Origin: Acanthornis magna
Taxonomy: Eukaryota; Chordata; Aves; Passeriformes; Acanthizidae
Direction of reading: 5' to 3'
Assembly: GCA_036785705.1 (NCBI GenBank)
Contig: JAWUZG010000032.1
Location: forward strand, 13,844,001 to 13,908,000
Length of the DNA stretch: 64,000 bases
Shown here in pieces: positions 40,201-52,800 of the stretch. The translations under genes were made by a program, and so were the position numbers. The first letter of the stretch is position 1, and each line of letters opens with the position of its first letter. The notes beneath the pieces are model-generated. The model ran no database searches. It was not told where the DNA came from and saw only the letters and a list, made by a program, of their open reading frames with translations.

Positions 40201-41030
40201 TTTGTAATACACAACCATAGAGAACAAATAATAAAAGCTGATGAGCTTAGGGGACTTACTATATAATAAGATAATCAGAGTAGACAAGACAGCAATGTGT
40301 TTCATTTAGGGAATATAAGTATGATTTCCCTGTGTATTTGAAGGATTATATGTAAAACAAACAGAAATTTCCTTGCTGAATTTTTCTGTCCCTGTAGCAC
40401 TTCCATCCAAATATAGGACAATCAAATATTAGCCTCTTCAAAAAGTTAATCCTCCTCGAATTCTTAAATTCCACATGGAAAAAAGCCAGATGTCAGTGTG
40501 CTGACTACAATATACAGACAAATTTTTCTACTTTACAACTTTCTTTTTCAAGATCTCCAGGGAAATGACTTAAGAAGCTCAGTTTCATGGCCTCTGATAC
40601 TACAACAGAAAATGTTTCACCTTTTTATCTTACCAATTGTCTGAGATTGAAGTTCACAATAGCATAAGTGAAATATCCATTTTGTGTTTAAGACAGAGTT
40701 TAGTGGACAGTTTGTCACAAGATAGCATTTTTTTTCCTAAAAATATTTATTCCCTAAGTTATTATCTCTAAAAAAATTCACCATCTTCAAAACCATCTTC
40801 AAAAATTATTTTCAAACTAAATTTTCTCTTGCTTCTGAAAATATTTACTCTCTGAAATGTGACCTTTTTACATTGAAAAAAAGAAGTCACATGGTACTGC
40901 ATGAGTCACGCACCTGAAGCCTGTGCCCTTTTCAACATGAGCTCTCAACCATCATAATACAACTTTTGCTTTCTAAGCTTGTGATGGTTGCTTGACCTTT
41001 GCTAGATCTGTAAAAATTCTTGCCAGTTAA
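37254..41030. other. Unique AT-rich non-coding DNA
   Basis: No gene, RNA gene or transposable element was recognised. Frames are short and of low complexity. Confidence 0.55.
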
Positions 41031-44000
41031 TTTTGTTTTTAGCAAATGCTCTAAAACAAATAAAAGAGTGGCACAAGCACTGCCAAAGTGAATACATTTC
41101 AAATCACAAAGAGATATTCACATGGTGTTTCCTGCAAATATTTTCCTTTAATGACCTGATACAGAATCTCTTTCCTTGCCTTGCACACCTGGCTGTGCAT
41201 CCTGCATGTATTTGGGTACTTGCTCTTGCTTGGTACTGTGCCCTTGCCACACCACTTCTTCCCTTCGGGAATAGCAATTTTTGCTCCCATAAACAGCCTC
41301 AGTTCAAGCAGTGTGTGCCCTCCTACAGAGAGGTCACCCCTCTCCACACCTGTGTGTTGCAGCTGCAGATGGCAGAGGTGTTTTGGCAGTCATTCCCCAG
41401 GGCAGACCTGACAAACACTGGAGAAAAGCATTTGTAGTGGGAAGCCTTCAACTGTGTCTGCCTTTCCCACTGCAAAAAAGCTTCCAACTAAGAGTTGTCC
41501 TCTTCAGAGTACTCCACAGGGCTCATGGTTGTCTGGGCTGTGTAGGGTTGCCAAATGCATCCTAGAGGATCTTCTGTGTGAGAGCAGGTGTCACGCACAA
41601 GTGCAGTGCCCAGTCTGAATTTTCCTTAGCCAGCCTGAGATGTCACTCATCACCTTCCTTTTTTAATATTGGTTTATTTCATTTCACCAATGAGTAAAGA
41701 AAAAATCAAATTCCTCATACTGTGAAAATATGTATTTATTTTTCTGTTGCAGAAGAACAGAGAAAATAACACAGAAACAGGGCCTTTTACTGTCTCTGAT
41801 AGGAAACCTGATGTTATTTTTCTGTATAATAGCACCTGAAATATCTTAATTTGTTATATTTTCCTATTTCCTCAAGCTTTCAGGACTTTTGTGACATTTC
41901 TAAAGCCATATGCTGTGTATGCAGCTGATATCAATGTGTAACTAATACTACTATTTTGCTATTTAATAAATATAATCACTAGAAAACTGAAAGATCACAT
42001 GGTACACTGCAGTTAATTCAGGGAATACAGCTACAATAGCATTATTATCAAATGGCCTTACATTTGTCAGCTATAAAGTTCACTACAGATCTCACATTAA
42101 ACATTTGCTTGAAATACAGCCAAGTGAAGATGTGTTTCATCCCTCTGGGATCCACAAAGCTACCAGCTGTTTCCTACAAAGTGCTCTGCTGTATCCAAGG
42201 CTGAAGGTCCATATATTCAGCGTCCCTTCTCCAAGAGCTGCTGGCAGCAGATGTGTACAGAACAGAACAAGAACAGAGCCCACATTAAAGAGTTCTTCCT
42301 GTGTTGTAATTCCCTGTTTCCAGCTATCAGTGGGAGTGTCTGACACGAAGCTTGCGTCTAATGGCTGCATGGAATAGACACAAATGGACTTAATCTTCAC
42401 TAATCTATCCAGATCCTTTCCAGCTCTCTCTATGTTTTTGGCCTCCAAAACATCCCACGAGGATTCTTAGAATTTAATATGCATCATAAAGATTTCCTTT
42501 TGTTTCCTTTAAACCTGCTGCAGGAAAGCTTCACTGAGGCCCACTAGCCCTGCTGCCCGAAAAAACAATGACTGATCACTCCTTGCTCGTATTTTTCACA
42601 TCAGTCATGATTTAACTGAACATATCCCTCCCCAACTCTGCTTCTTATGTAAGTCTAATTGAATTTGCTTGTTTTCTACCCTTCAATAGAAAAAGATTGT
42701 TCTTCTGTCCTAGATAATTCCCTCACTTTGGTTTTTATCACAGGATGTTGCAGAAGAATTCAGTCCAAGTGAGGTGAATAGAATGATTTCAGTGTCACAA
42801 TGACTCTTGCAAAATCTCTGATATAATCCATTCCAAAACTATGTCAAAGTTTATTCCAACACCTCACATCACTTCCTAGGAACTGAAAACCCCACCCTTT
42901 ACAATAAGAATTTGGGAGAGAAAGATTAACTGTTGCATGAAATATCCAAGAAGGTCTGCCTTATGCTAGGAGATGGAGAGGAGAATTTCCATGCCCAGTC
43001 TCCCTTCCTTCACTCCTGGGAAGTCCTAAATGTCCTGTAGCTTCTGATTCAGGAGTAGCATTATGAGCCTGAGTGGAACAGGCAAGCCGTACACGGGACT
43101 TACACACTCGGAAAGCAAATTATTTATAATAATGATAAACGTTATGTCTTGTGGTATAAAAGATAAGAGCAACAAATGCAGAATAACCAGAAATACATGC
43201 AGGGAATATGGCAGAGATTTGTTTCTTACAGTATTTTTTCCACTGTGTGTCTGAATGGAGGAAGTCTTGCACACTTGACTTGGCAAATTGTTTCAGCCTT
43301 TTACAGGGCAGAGCAAAGCAACACAAGTTTTCCTCCTAATGGTTCATCTAAATGACCCTCTCTTAATCCCTGCCTGATGCTCCTGGGTATGTTTAGGGCA
43401 AAGATAAACCAACTCTGGTAGCCTTTTCAATATTCCAGCATCTCATACTTTATTTCCTGGGGTCAAACTTGCCAATCTTAACATATTTTGGTGTCTCCAA
43501 ACTTTCTTTAAAACTACCCCTTACCCCATCTGCTCTAAGCCGCTTACTTCTCTTGTAGTTCAGTGATGCAGTTCCTCATCTCCAGTACACAAGAAATTGA
43601 AGTCAGCACATCAGGCCCACCACTTCCCACTTGAGTAACAGAGTATTGGCAGCCCAATGCCATCGAGAGTCCTTGGGACTGGACAACACTGCAAAGTCAC
43701 ACTTAGAGCGTTACTTTCTACTGCTTCTTCATTCCTTTGGGGAGTGCTCTTTTCTACATTTCCCCTTCTTGCTAAAACTTAAGTGCATTCAAGGTTCCCC
43801 CTAGGAGGGCTAGAACTGTATTTTTTTTAAAAAAAGTCTTATATTATTTACTGTGGACACTTTCAAGAGTAAATCAAACTGAATATATGGTTTTCTCATT
43901 GTTTATATAACATATTACACTGAAGGAATTATCAGAAGTTCTGTATGTTATTTAAAAGAGGCAGAAAAATCTTAATTATTTTAATAAGCCTGATTAGTGT

Positions 44001-45780
44001 TGTCTAGATATGAGCTGGGGGGTGGGCAGAACAACATTACTGGAAAATTTAAAATTGTCTTAGGGTCAAATGTGTCTAAAATCATGGTCTGTATCATACC
44101 TAATTTTCTATAAACTTCTTCCACATATTGTGTTCCTTCATTTTTATGTCTGCCACCCCCTAATTCCTGAGGGAAGAAGGGAGAAAACCACAAAAAACCC
44201 CCAGCCTCCATTGTCAAACCATAGTCAGTTAAAGAACACCCAACTGTATACATAAGGGAACAATAAAGACCTTCCCTACCACTGCTAGGCTGCCATTTGG
44301 GAAAGTTATAGCTGAGTTCTTGGCCTAGAGCACAGGTCATCTGGCCTTTTTTTCCCCTATGTACCTCCCTGGTGGAAGAATATAAGTTGCTGTTTATGTC
44401 TACTGCAGGACAGCCAGAGTTCAAGATTCTCATAGCCAGAGAGCAGTGACCTGCAGTGTCATGAAGGCGTTGGTTGCTTTATTACCACAGAGAGAGAAGC
44501 ATCACACAGAGGTTTCTCATTAAAAGGACCACAAGTGCTGTGAAAGAAGTGAGACAGCTGCCCTAAGATATGACATTTGAGAGGGCCAGTGAAATCTGCA
44601 CAGGTCCATGAAGATGGCAAAAAGCAGTTGAAGCTTAATAGAATAAGCAAAAAAATATGTAAGGGTTAACCAAACCCAGGCTTGATGTTGTATGGCTGAC
44701 TGCCCTAGTGTCCCTGCTTTGGGCCAATGGAAGAAGAGTGGTGTCAGAGTTGGGAGGCTCCGGGAAGCACATGGGATGCGCCCACAGCATTAACCAACAT
44801 TTAAAAGAAAGGGGAAGCTGATGTTTAGGCTTGTGTGTTTGAGATTTTAATACTTTTTGTTTTTTTCCTTCAAAGTGAAAGGAAGGAAGGGAAAAGTTTT
44901 AGCAGAAATTGTAGGAGAAAAAAAAAGGCTTGGTTTATGGCGACTCAGTGTCTATCCTTCTGAATAACCTGGCATATGCTCATGATGGAGGAAAATAAGT
45001 ACAACGTGTTATAAAATTCCTTTATTGAGTATGGACCATTAATTCACAAGGGCAGTCTGCTGAACCTAACAGAAGATGTGCCTGCCATCAGTAGATGATG
45101 CTATGTGAGGCTATGGAAGACTCATGAGACAAAAGTCCAAAGAAATGGTGAGAGGAATAGAAAAGAATGTCCAAAAGAACAATAAAATGTGGAGATTTGA
45201 AAGAGCATCATAAGATATTATATCAAAAATATAGAATCATCAATCCTAGCAAAACTTCCTAAGGTCAGGGAAAAGATCAATATTAACGTGAGACTAGAGT
45301 AGAAGTTACTGAAGTTTCTAAGATGGTATCTTCTGTCGCAAATCTTCTGTGTTTGTGTGTAAATAAGAGAGTCCTTTTATTACCTCACTGAAGTTTTTCA
45401 CTGTGCTTACGAAACAGAATCATAAAAGCCACAGAGAGGTCCAGGATGTTTTTCCCTCTGCATCCTTACATATTTACATAAATAATGAAATAGTGGATCA
45501 TGACTACCCGGTTTCAGTATCAATAAACCAAGGAACTGGCAGTGTTAACATTCAAGTAGCAGGATGCACTACATTTGTATGCAAACACGTGTGAAGAGGG
45601 ACATTATCTCAGAGGGAAAAGTTTACAAATATAGTCTGCTCACCACAGCTGAAAGAGTTTGGACTGAGATGAGAGTGAAAACAGTGAAAAACAATAGTCA
45701 TAAGGAGCTGTTATGCATCTCCAGGGCAGGATTAGAAGGCAGAACAGGAAACATTTATGCATGAAAAAAGGAGAGTTGTA
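41031..45780. other. Unique non-coding DNA with GC-richer patches
   Basis: Patches at about 41.2-41.6, 42.1-42.4 and 44.0-44.8 kb are less AT-rich and hold overlapping frames up to 150 codons (minus strand, 43981-44433). Inspection gave no domain or family signature, and both strands are open to similar degrees, so these look compositional. Part of 45.0-45.8 kb may belong to the degraded LINE whose endonuclease piece follows, but I cannot show this. Confidence 0.4.
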
Positions 45781-45934
45781 AAAAAGCACACACATTGATC
45801 ATGGGGATTTCAATTATGCTGACATTTACTGGAACACAAGTGACAAGCAAAAGCATGTTCTAAAAACTCTCAAGGCTGTTGCCATATGGAGCTTTCTGCA
45901 AAGTCAACCAAAGGCATCTTTTAATCAAATTTAA
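45780..45934 (+). mobile_element. CR1-type LINE endonuclease-domain remnant, plus strand
   Basis: The frame from about 45782 reads DHGDFNYADIYWNTSD at 45797-45844 and continues to a TAA near 45932. CR1 and related LINE ORF2 proteins begin with an apurinic/apyrimidinic-type endonuclease whose conserved motif is (M)GDFN followed by PDI-W, and the match in order and spacing is good. Residues after it (KHVLKTLKAV, WSFLQSQPKA) fit the family's usual continuation toward the 'FLTQ..EEPT' region only loosely. It is isolated and degraded, certainly inactive, and most likely an old CR1-family insertion. Confidence 0.55.
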
Positions 45935-47414
45935 ATTCTAGGCTCTGTCTGTGAGGTGGCATGAGAAGGTGTCCAAGACGGCTCCAGATGAATGAACTCA
46001 CTGACTCGAAGAACTACAGGTTGCAGCCACACAGCAAACCAACTGGGTTTGTTATCCGTCAGCTTCAGCACTGCCTACATTTTCAGCAGTTTTCAGAAAT
46101 TTCCTTGCCATTGGTGCCCACAGTTGTCCTATTTCACAGGACTGTAAAATGTGTGGAACAAATACAGTGAGAGGAAAAGCAAGAAGAGCACTTCAAAATG
46201 TTTTCTGTCAACTAGCTAGGCAGAAAGTTCAAAATCCATCAGGTCAGCAAGGAGGGTGATTAGTTGAAAAAGTGTCCATGAAATGATAGCTTCGCTTATC
46301 CTTGCCAAATTCATCAAAGGAGCTAAATATCCTCTATTTAGAACACACATGAAATGACTTCTAAGAAAGGAAAAAAAAGGAGAAAAATTTGTTGAGTTTG
46401 AGTGTTCCCAGAAAATACAGAAACGGTTGTTCAGAGTAGTAGTGATTGACATTATTCCTGTAAGTACTTTCTACCTAATTTGGTCATGACAGATAATTCT
46501 GTAATTCTTACCAATAATCTTTATCGCTTTGTTCAATGAGTGATTCTCACTTTAATACCAAAACAAACATAGAGCTAACTCTCCGTATTTCATTGCATTG
46601 ATGTTACTCACTCTTCTAAGCACTTTACTAAGCAGGATCAAGTCAAAACTTGGATTGAGAAAAAAAACCAAAACACTCTTTTCACGTTTCAAGTTTATAC
46701 CTACAAAATTAGGAGGAGCAAAGAAATCTCTTTTTTTAGAGACTCTCAAGGTTTAGAACTAACTCTGTTCCATTGGTCTTTCTCGGTATTTTCCTTCATT
46801 TTGGCAATTGTTTGCACAGGACTAACTTTTACAAACAAGTATATTTACATATTTTAAAATATTTATCAAGGGGAAAGTGAACCCCACCTTCAAAAACTCA
46901 ATGGCAACACCAAGGGCGGGGTGGAGTGTGGGGGAATGTGGTTTGTTTTTATGTAAGTCCCAAAGGCAGAACCAGTGCTGAGGGAAGGGAACACGCTGCA
47001 GAGCACAAAGAAAAGCCAAGATGATTCATTTCTCTCATGCAATCTCATTCCTAGACAGAAAAGAGAAGGATAAGAGCATAGACAAGCGTGTCCCTCCTCC
47101 CAAACAACTCTGGTTACCTGGATGGTGAAAAAGGAAAGAGTAATTTTATCACTTAAGAAAAGTAAACAAAGTTTACTTTAATGTAAAGAGGGTCACTAAG
47201 AGGTTCAAGTAGGAAACACTAAATATAGATGGTGCTGAAATCCTGTGCTAATGGCAATAATATGAATAATTTTACTTAGGCTAGTTATTTCATCTCGTCA
47301 GAGAAACACCACTTGCTCTTTTTTAAACTTCGGAAGCTACTCTTTGCCAAAAATCTCATCTTTAAGTATCTTTGGCTATAGTTTATTTTAGAAAGATGGA
47401 ATGGATAAACAAAT
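45935..47414. other. AT-rich DNA between LINE remnants
   Basis: No recognisable feature. If the remnants on either side come from one LINE copy, most of this would be later insertion or sequence too diverged to recognise. Confidence 0.4.
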
Positions 47415-47477
47415 ACATGCATATATATATATACACACACACACAAACATACATATACACACAGACACACACATATA
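47415..47477. repeat. Compound (AT)n(AC)n microsatellite
   Basis: Alternating AT units run into CA/CACACA-type units with several interruptions, directly visible. Confidence 0.93.
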
Positions 47478-47879
47478 AGTACATGCATGCCAAAACTTAT
47501 GAATAATCATAACGTAACTCAAACCTGAAGGAATTCAGAAAAATACGGACCTATGTGCTAAGAAAATGTTACTCATCAAAGCAGGCTAATGATACAAGGC
47601 TATTGGCAAAAGTAGGCAAGAGGATAAATTGTTCCTCAAGCTAGAGTTTGTATGGGGAAAAAGTTACTGTCATTACAAGATAGATATGGAAATAAAAAGT
47701 GGTTGGACATTTTTAAAGGGATGGTGGAGAGCAATCTGACCCAAAGATGCACCTCAGTGTGAAAACTAGGCAGGGCTTTCAGGTCTCTATTATCAACAGC
47801 AACAACCCTCTTACCAGACTGAAGAAGGGATAAGCAAAGGAGAGGCTCACGAGATGTGTGTGTACACGTGCAAGTGCTT

Positions 47880-48240
47880 CAAATGGGGCTGGTTCCACAG
47901 ACGTAAGGAGACACAGGCTAAGTGTTTTTAGGACCAGATGGGTCAGATAGTGGGAATCTAAGATTCATTAAACAGCTGGACAAATGATTTCAGAGTTACT
48001 GATATTCTGGTATAAGAAGTCTGGAGCACAGTAAAAATTCAGGAAGAATGGAAACTATATGTCTTTTCAAAAAGGTCACATGACATCAGCCCCAGGCATG
48101 GTGGTGGAACAGATGATATAAGATTGTATTAACAATGAGCAAAGCAAAACTAGCAGATTTCAAAGATAATCAGGACCACTCACTTTAATTTAATGGAAAA
48201 ATGATCACACTAAAACCAAAACAGATTTCACTTTTTGAGA
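47880..48240 (+). mobile_element. Probable CR1-like LINE ORF2 remnant, plus strand
   Basis: Short blocks appear in the order seen before the reverse-transcriptase core of amniote CR1 elements. They are TTAGGACCAGATGGG at about 47927 (protein GPDG), a TGATTTCAGAGTTACTGATA block, AGAAGTCTGGAG, AAGAATGGAAACTATATG, TTCAAAAAGGTCACA, and GGTGGTGGAACAGATGATA, where the family has a V/I-M-E-Q-I motif. Each match is weak alone. The collinear order over about 250 bp is the evidence. No open frame remains. It may be part of the same insertion as the endonuclease piece at 45.8 kb. Confidence 0.4.
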
Positions 48241-48586
48241 GAAAATTACATGCTTGATTAATAAAAGGAACTGTACTTTTTATGTTTCAACTTTTTGAAA
48301 TATAAACCATTTGCCTTACTAAACAGAAACACCTCATCAGGGATATAGATTAACAAATAAGTGAAATATTCATTATAAAAATCATCATTGATTAGAGAAT
48401 GAAACAGTGGCATTTCTCCAGGAGCTCTAGCATTCAACATTGTCGACAACAATTTGATGCTACAAACTATGTACTGTTCATGAAGTTTTTTAATGGGATG
48501 ACTGACAAAACATTAAATGACATCAAGGTCTAAGTGGTCATATGTAATATTTGGATTTTGATCCAGAGAAACACGTCTATATATAT
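48241..48586. other. Junction between convergent LINE fragments
   Basis: AT-rich sequence with no recognisable gene. It lies between the plus-strand LINE remnant and the 3' end of the minus-strand CR1. Confidence 0.45.
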
Positions 48587-49800
48587 CACAGAATCATTGA
48601 ACTCTGACTGGGGGCACGTCTGGAGGTTACCTACTCCAGCTTTCTGTCCAAAGCACAGCAATCTCCTATGTGAGGGCAAGTCAGCTGTAGTTTTGTCTTG
48701 CTAGTCCATGCCCTCCAAGGACAGAACCTGTACCAATGTTGTATATTCCTCCAAAGGAAAGACTCCTCCATAATGTCATGACTAGCAAACATCCCAAATG
48801 CAGGTTTTTGGCTCTTTAAATTTTCTGCCATCCGTGAAAAGAAAGTGGCTCCATCATCTTGTAGCTGCCTGCAATTATCTGCAGGCAGCTGCTAGACCTC
48901 ACCTTAACTTCCTTCTGCCAGGTTCAGGATTCCCAACTCCATCAACTTCTCCAGGTAGCTCTCATGCCTGATGCCCCATACCATTTTTCAGTCTTCTACT
49001 GATGTCAACCAATCTCTTAACAGCCTTTTTGAACAGGAAACCCAAAACTGGAAGTAATCTTGCAGTGCAACTGGTGCTGAGGAGAAAAATTTCTTGTTTC
49101 AATCAACTGGCTTTACTTCTACTTATCAGAGCAATGAGAACACTGTTAGCCATGGCTTTCCCTGTGCAGACTTAATGTTATTGTTATTATTTTGCCTCCG
49201 GTGAGGAAATGGGTGCTTTTCATTGAAATTTGTAACATTCCTGTTGACAGAGTCCTTAAGACTTCCTTGACTGAAGTTCTTCCACTCACCAGTCAACCCT
49301 CCAAATTTAATGTTGTGTTTAAACTTTCATGTTCTCTTTACATTTTCTGAGGAATTTTATCCTCCAGACTGTTGAAAGAGTTATTCAATAATAGAGGCTT
49401 CTCTATTTATGCTTGATACACAGTATTTATCCACACATTACTAGACATCAAGTCATCTAAACCTGGAAGTCCAGACAATTTTAACCCGCCTAAACCAGTC
49501 CAATCATACTGTCCATAAGTTCCTCACCTTCTAAATGAGGATGTTGAGGGAGCTGGTATCAAAAGCTTTACTGAAGTCAAGAAGAGTTTCATCTCTTACT
49601 CACTGATCATCCACATTGAAAATCATTTTATCATTGAAGACAGCAAAGCTGGTGAAGCATGTTTCTCCCTTGGTAAAATAGGAAGATAATTTCTGACTCT
49701 CTTTTTATCCCTCATATGCTTGGAAATTAATTCAAGGAGAATACACACCATTATATTTCATTTTTTTTCCAGTCATTACTAACCTCTCCTAGTTGCCTTA
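48587..49800 (-). mobile_element. Old CR1-family LINE with reverse-transcriptase core, minus strand
   Basis: The 3' end is at about 48587, where the complement of the CR1 terminus appears (ATCACAGAATCATTGAACTC). Going leftward in element sense, 49555-49600 reads DETLLDFSKAFDTSS on the minus strand. This is the palm motif A region (LDFSKAFDTV) of CR1 reverse transcriptase, with the first catalytic aspartate. Upstream (about 49640-49690), FLFYQGRNMLHQL occupies the place of the family's QHGFTKGKSCLTNL. Downstream blocks such as AACCCAAAACTGGAAGTAAT and CAACTTCTCCAGGTAGCTCT match antisense CR1 sequence. Many stops and indels show an old, dead copy, and the spacing between blocks is shortened by deletions. 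Confidence 0.78.
48863..48890. repeat. Perfect 11-bp hairpin, 6-nt loop
   Basis: AGCTGCCTGCA (48863-48873) and TGCAGGCAGCT (48880-48890) are exact reverse complements with loop ATTATC. The stem extends by a G-T wobble and one G-C pair. It lies inside the old minus-strand CR1. It is GC-rich compared with its surroundings. Confidence 0.9.
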
Positions 49801-52800
49801 TTTTTTATAGATAACAGGAAACCACTTTACAGACACAGAAGCAAGTGGTAAACCCATGAGAGATCCATGTCCTAGACCACAGAGGATGTAGCTGTAGTCA
49901 GAACTTTGAGAAAAAATTATAAACCATGATTTCTCTTGCTAAGGTTAGAAAGACAGCAGTGAGAAAAATAGAAAGAAAATATGATGCTATCTGTATCTGG
50001 GATGTTTTTTTAAAATATGCTCTATTATACTAGATGTTTCTGATACCCCTGCTATAAAGGGGATTTTTGAATACTGCATAATGCAATAGAGAACAATAAA
50101 AATGACTGGGAAAGGCAGCAAACACCTTGTAGTCAGAGTTTTACTGTTTAGTTCATTTCAAAGATGGTGTAGAGAGTTCTATGCTCTGTAATGACAGTAC
50201 ACGTGGGCTTTAGAAAGGGAGAGTTGGGGTGATTAACTTCTCTAAATTTCTGTGACAGGAGTAACAAGAGCTACTGCATCACATTAATCAATCAAGTTCA
50301 TGGCACTTGGCTCAAGATGTTAGTAACTGGGTTAAATATAAGGCATTCACAGACCAAGGAGAATGGCAGAATGGCTCCTTTTGCTCTTTTTCTCTATGAA
50401 TCTTAAATTTTATGGTGGTACCAAAATTATTCTGGGAATGTTAAATATAATACAGCCAGTAAATCTAAATCAGAATATCAAGAGTAAATCCTCTTATACT
50501 TCTTTCAGAATATCTGATCTACAGAACAGAAAGTCGAATGAAGTGTAAAATAGAGGATCTCTTCCCCATAATAAAATAGAAACTCTTAATTTTCATGTGG
50601 CAAGGCACTAGCACTATGACCAAAATACTGAAGAGTTTAATGTAATACACAACTTTTAAAAAAAGACCTTATGCCTTCAGGTCAATGTACAGCTGTAGCA
50701 TAAAACAGAAACAGTGTTTTGTTTCATTAGGGAAGCAAAAATAATTTAGAAAATCACTAACTTGTTTATGTAGTAAGGGTTAGGACTGGGTATCAATATA
50801 TCCCAGTGGTCAAGGAGATACTCACCCACATTAAAGCACATAATGCACTTAAAATATTAATTAATCCCTATTTGAGCACCAGATCCCAGTCAGAGTTTTC
50901 AAAGAAAAAACAGAATAAGTTGTTTTGTTAGCAATGAGATAGCTAAGCAGGTTTCTGGGGAGCAATAACACTCTACTACCTTAACTCTTTGATAACACTT
51001 GAGATCCTTCCCAGAGCAGCAAGTACTGGTAACTGGTAAAAAAGTCTTGGCAAATATCAATACAAATCAGAATAAAAATATGTAGAGAAGTTTAATGTTT
51101 CAGGTTTTTCCTGTTCTTTTCAAGTGACCTCAGATTTTCAAGGTGCTAATAAGATCTCAAAGGAGACAGATCCAAGCTCCCCAGAAACTGTCTGTTAAAG
51201 ACTGACAAAATGGTAGATATCCAAAAATATTCTTTCCTTATAGCAGACTGTGCTCAGCAGGCTAGACAGTGCTTGTGTAGTTTTTGGATAGCATGCCAAA
51301 CAGGGGACAAAAAGTGAGACTATTGTTTGAACGGGATTCCTGGGGAGAGGGGTGGAAAGACTAATAGAAAAAGGACAGGAGAAGTAGGAGCTGAAGACAT
51401 TGAGATTAAATCAAAACATAGAAAGCTGTAAGAAACATGGTTTCTCTAATTTTGCTTTTCAAAGAACTCCTTCTTTTTCTGAAGAGTAGCTGTGCCCACT
51501 GTCACCCCCAATGCCAGGTTAGTTTTTGAATCACGAGTCTCAAATGGCCCTGTTCTTGCTTGGCATAGCTGCCAGACAGGAATAAAGGGGGAAGGCTGGA
51601 ACAGGAGGACAGGCATGTCTCTGACCCCTCACATACACAAAGGATTAGAGCAAGCCTGTGGATAGATTAGAGAACAGTGGTAGGGGCCAGGTTGTGTCCT
51701 GTTTGTCAGCAGGGCTGTGGGAATGGTGCAGGGACAGTAGGACACCCACACATTTAGAGCCTCTTAACGCCCTCCAGCTCCTTTTAGACTACCGATCTGA
51801 TTTACATATGCAGCACAGTCACCATTCATAGAGCGCGAGTGACACTTGAGCCAAACTGCTTTGTTTTCCTGCTTGCCTCATACCACTGAAATTTCCCTTG
51901 CAGTAAATTACCATAGAAAAACAAGAATTGTCTTAAAAATTAGCATCTGATTGCCCTCAAATTAAACCCGTGTTTTTACCCCAGAGAGCTCAGTACAAGG
52001 AACAAGAAAATACTGTGACAGTTTTACTAGAATACTTTACTAAAAAGATGACACAACTGAGAATCGATTCCTTAATGGAGCAAGGATTGTTAGAAAATTT
52101 TATAATGGAATTCTGTGAAAAAAGTCAGTAAGCACAACCCTCAGCATTCATTTTCCTGGTCTATTGCTTACCAGGCTTTAGCTAATATTACAACCACAAA
52201 TCCAGGTGGGGGAAATTGCCATTGCTTCGGTACAAAATATTTCTTTTCTTCTTGTGACTTTAACATGTAGTAAATTATAAACAAGCAAATCATTCAAAAC
52301 CATGAGTGGTGCACAGATAACACTGCTGCGGATGGCAAGCCTTCTGGCAGATTTAACACAGTTCTGACTGCACTATAGCAAAGTTTGGGTAAGTGAAATG
52401 TGCCCCGGGACTCCAATCAGCAAAGCACAGATCTCCAGTCCCTGAAGGATCCCCTCTGACCCCGATGCCCACTGCCAATCAAGAAGTAACCCAGTCTCCT
52501 GTAGTCTCTCTTCCCTGCTATCCCTATGCAGATATCTCAGGTACCTGCGACACCCAGTGCATGATGAGATACCCAGTGTGTAGGGAGATGGAAGACCACT
52601 GGTGGTAGCAGATAGAAAAAACAAACAGATTTTTCTCCTATTCAGTAGTATAGAAGAACCACTGAAAAAAAAAATACAAAGATACTCATCCTGGAATGAA
52701 ACAAATCCAGGGACTGGTGAAAAAGATAAATTCCTATTAAATAAAATTTTAAAAAATAATAAAAAGAAAGAGAAAAAGTAGACAACCAGGGTGACGATGA

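Noticed and set aside
42370..42470. Weak resemblance to an antisense CR1 block (ATCCAGATCCTTTCCAGCTC)
   Set aside because: Only a single short block matches; no collinear CR1 sequence on either side.
43981..44433. 150-codon minus-strand frame
   Set aside because: No family motif, no splice or promoter support, and overlapping frames are open on the other strand; explained by locally lower AT content.
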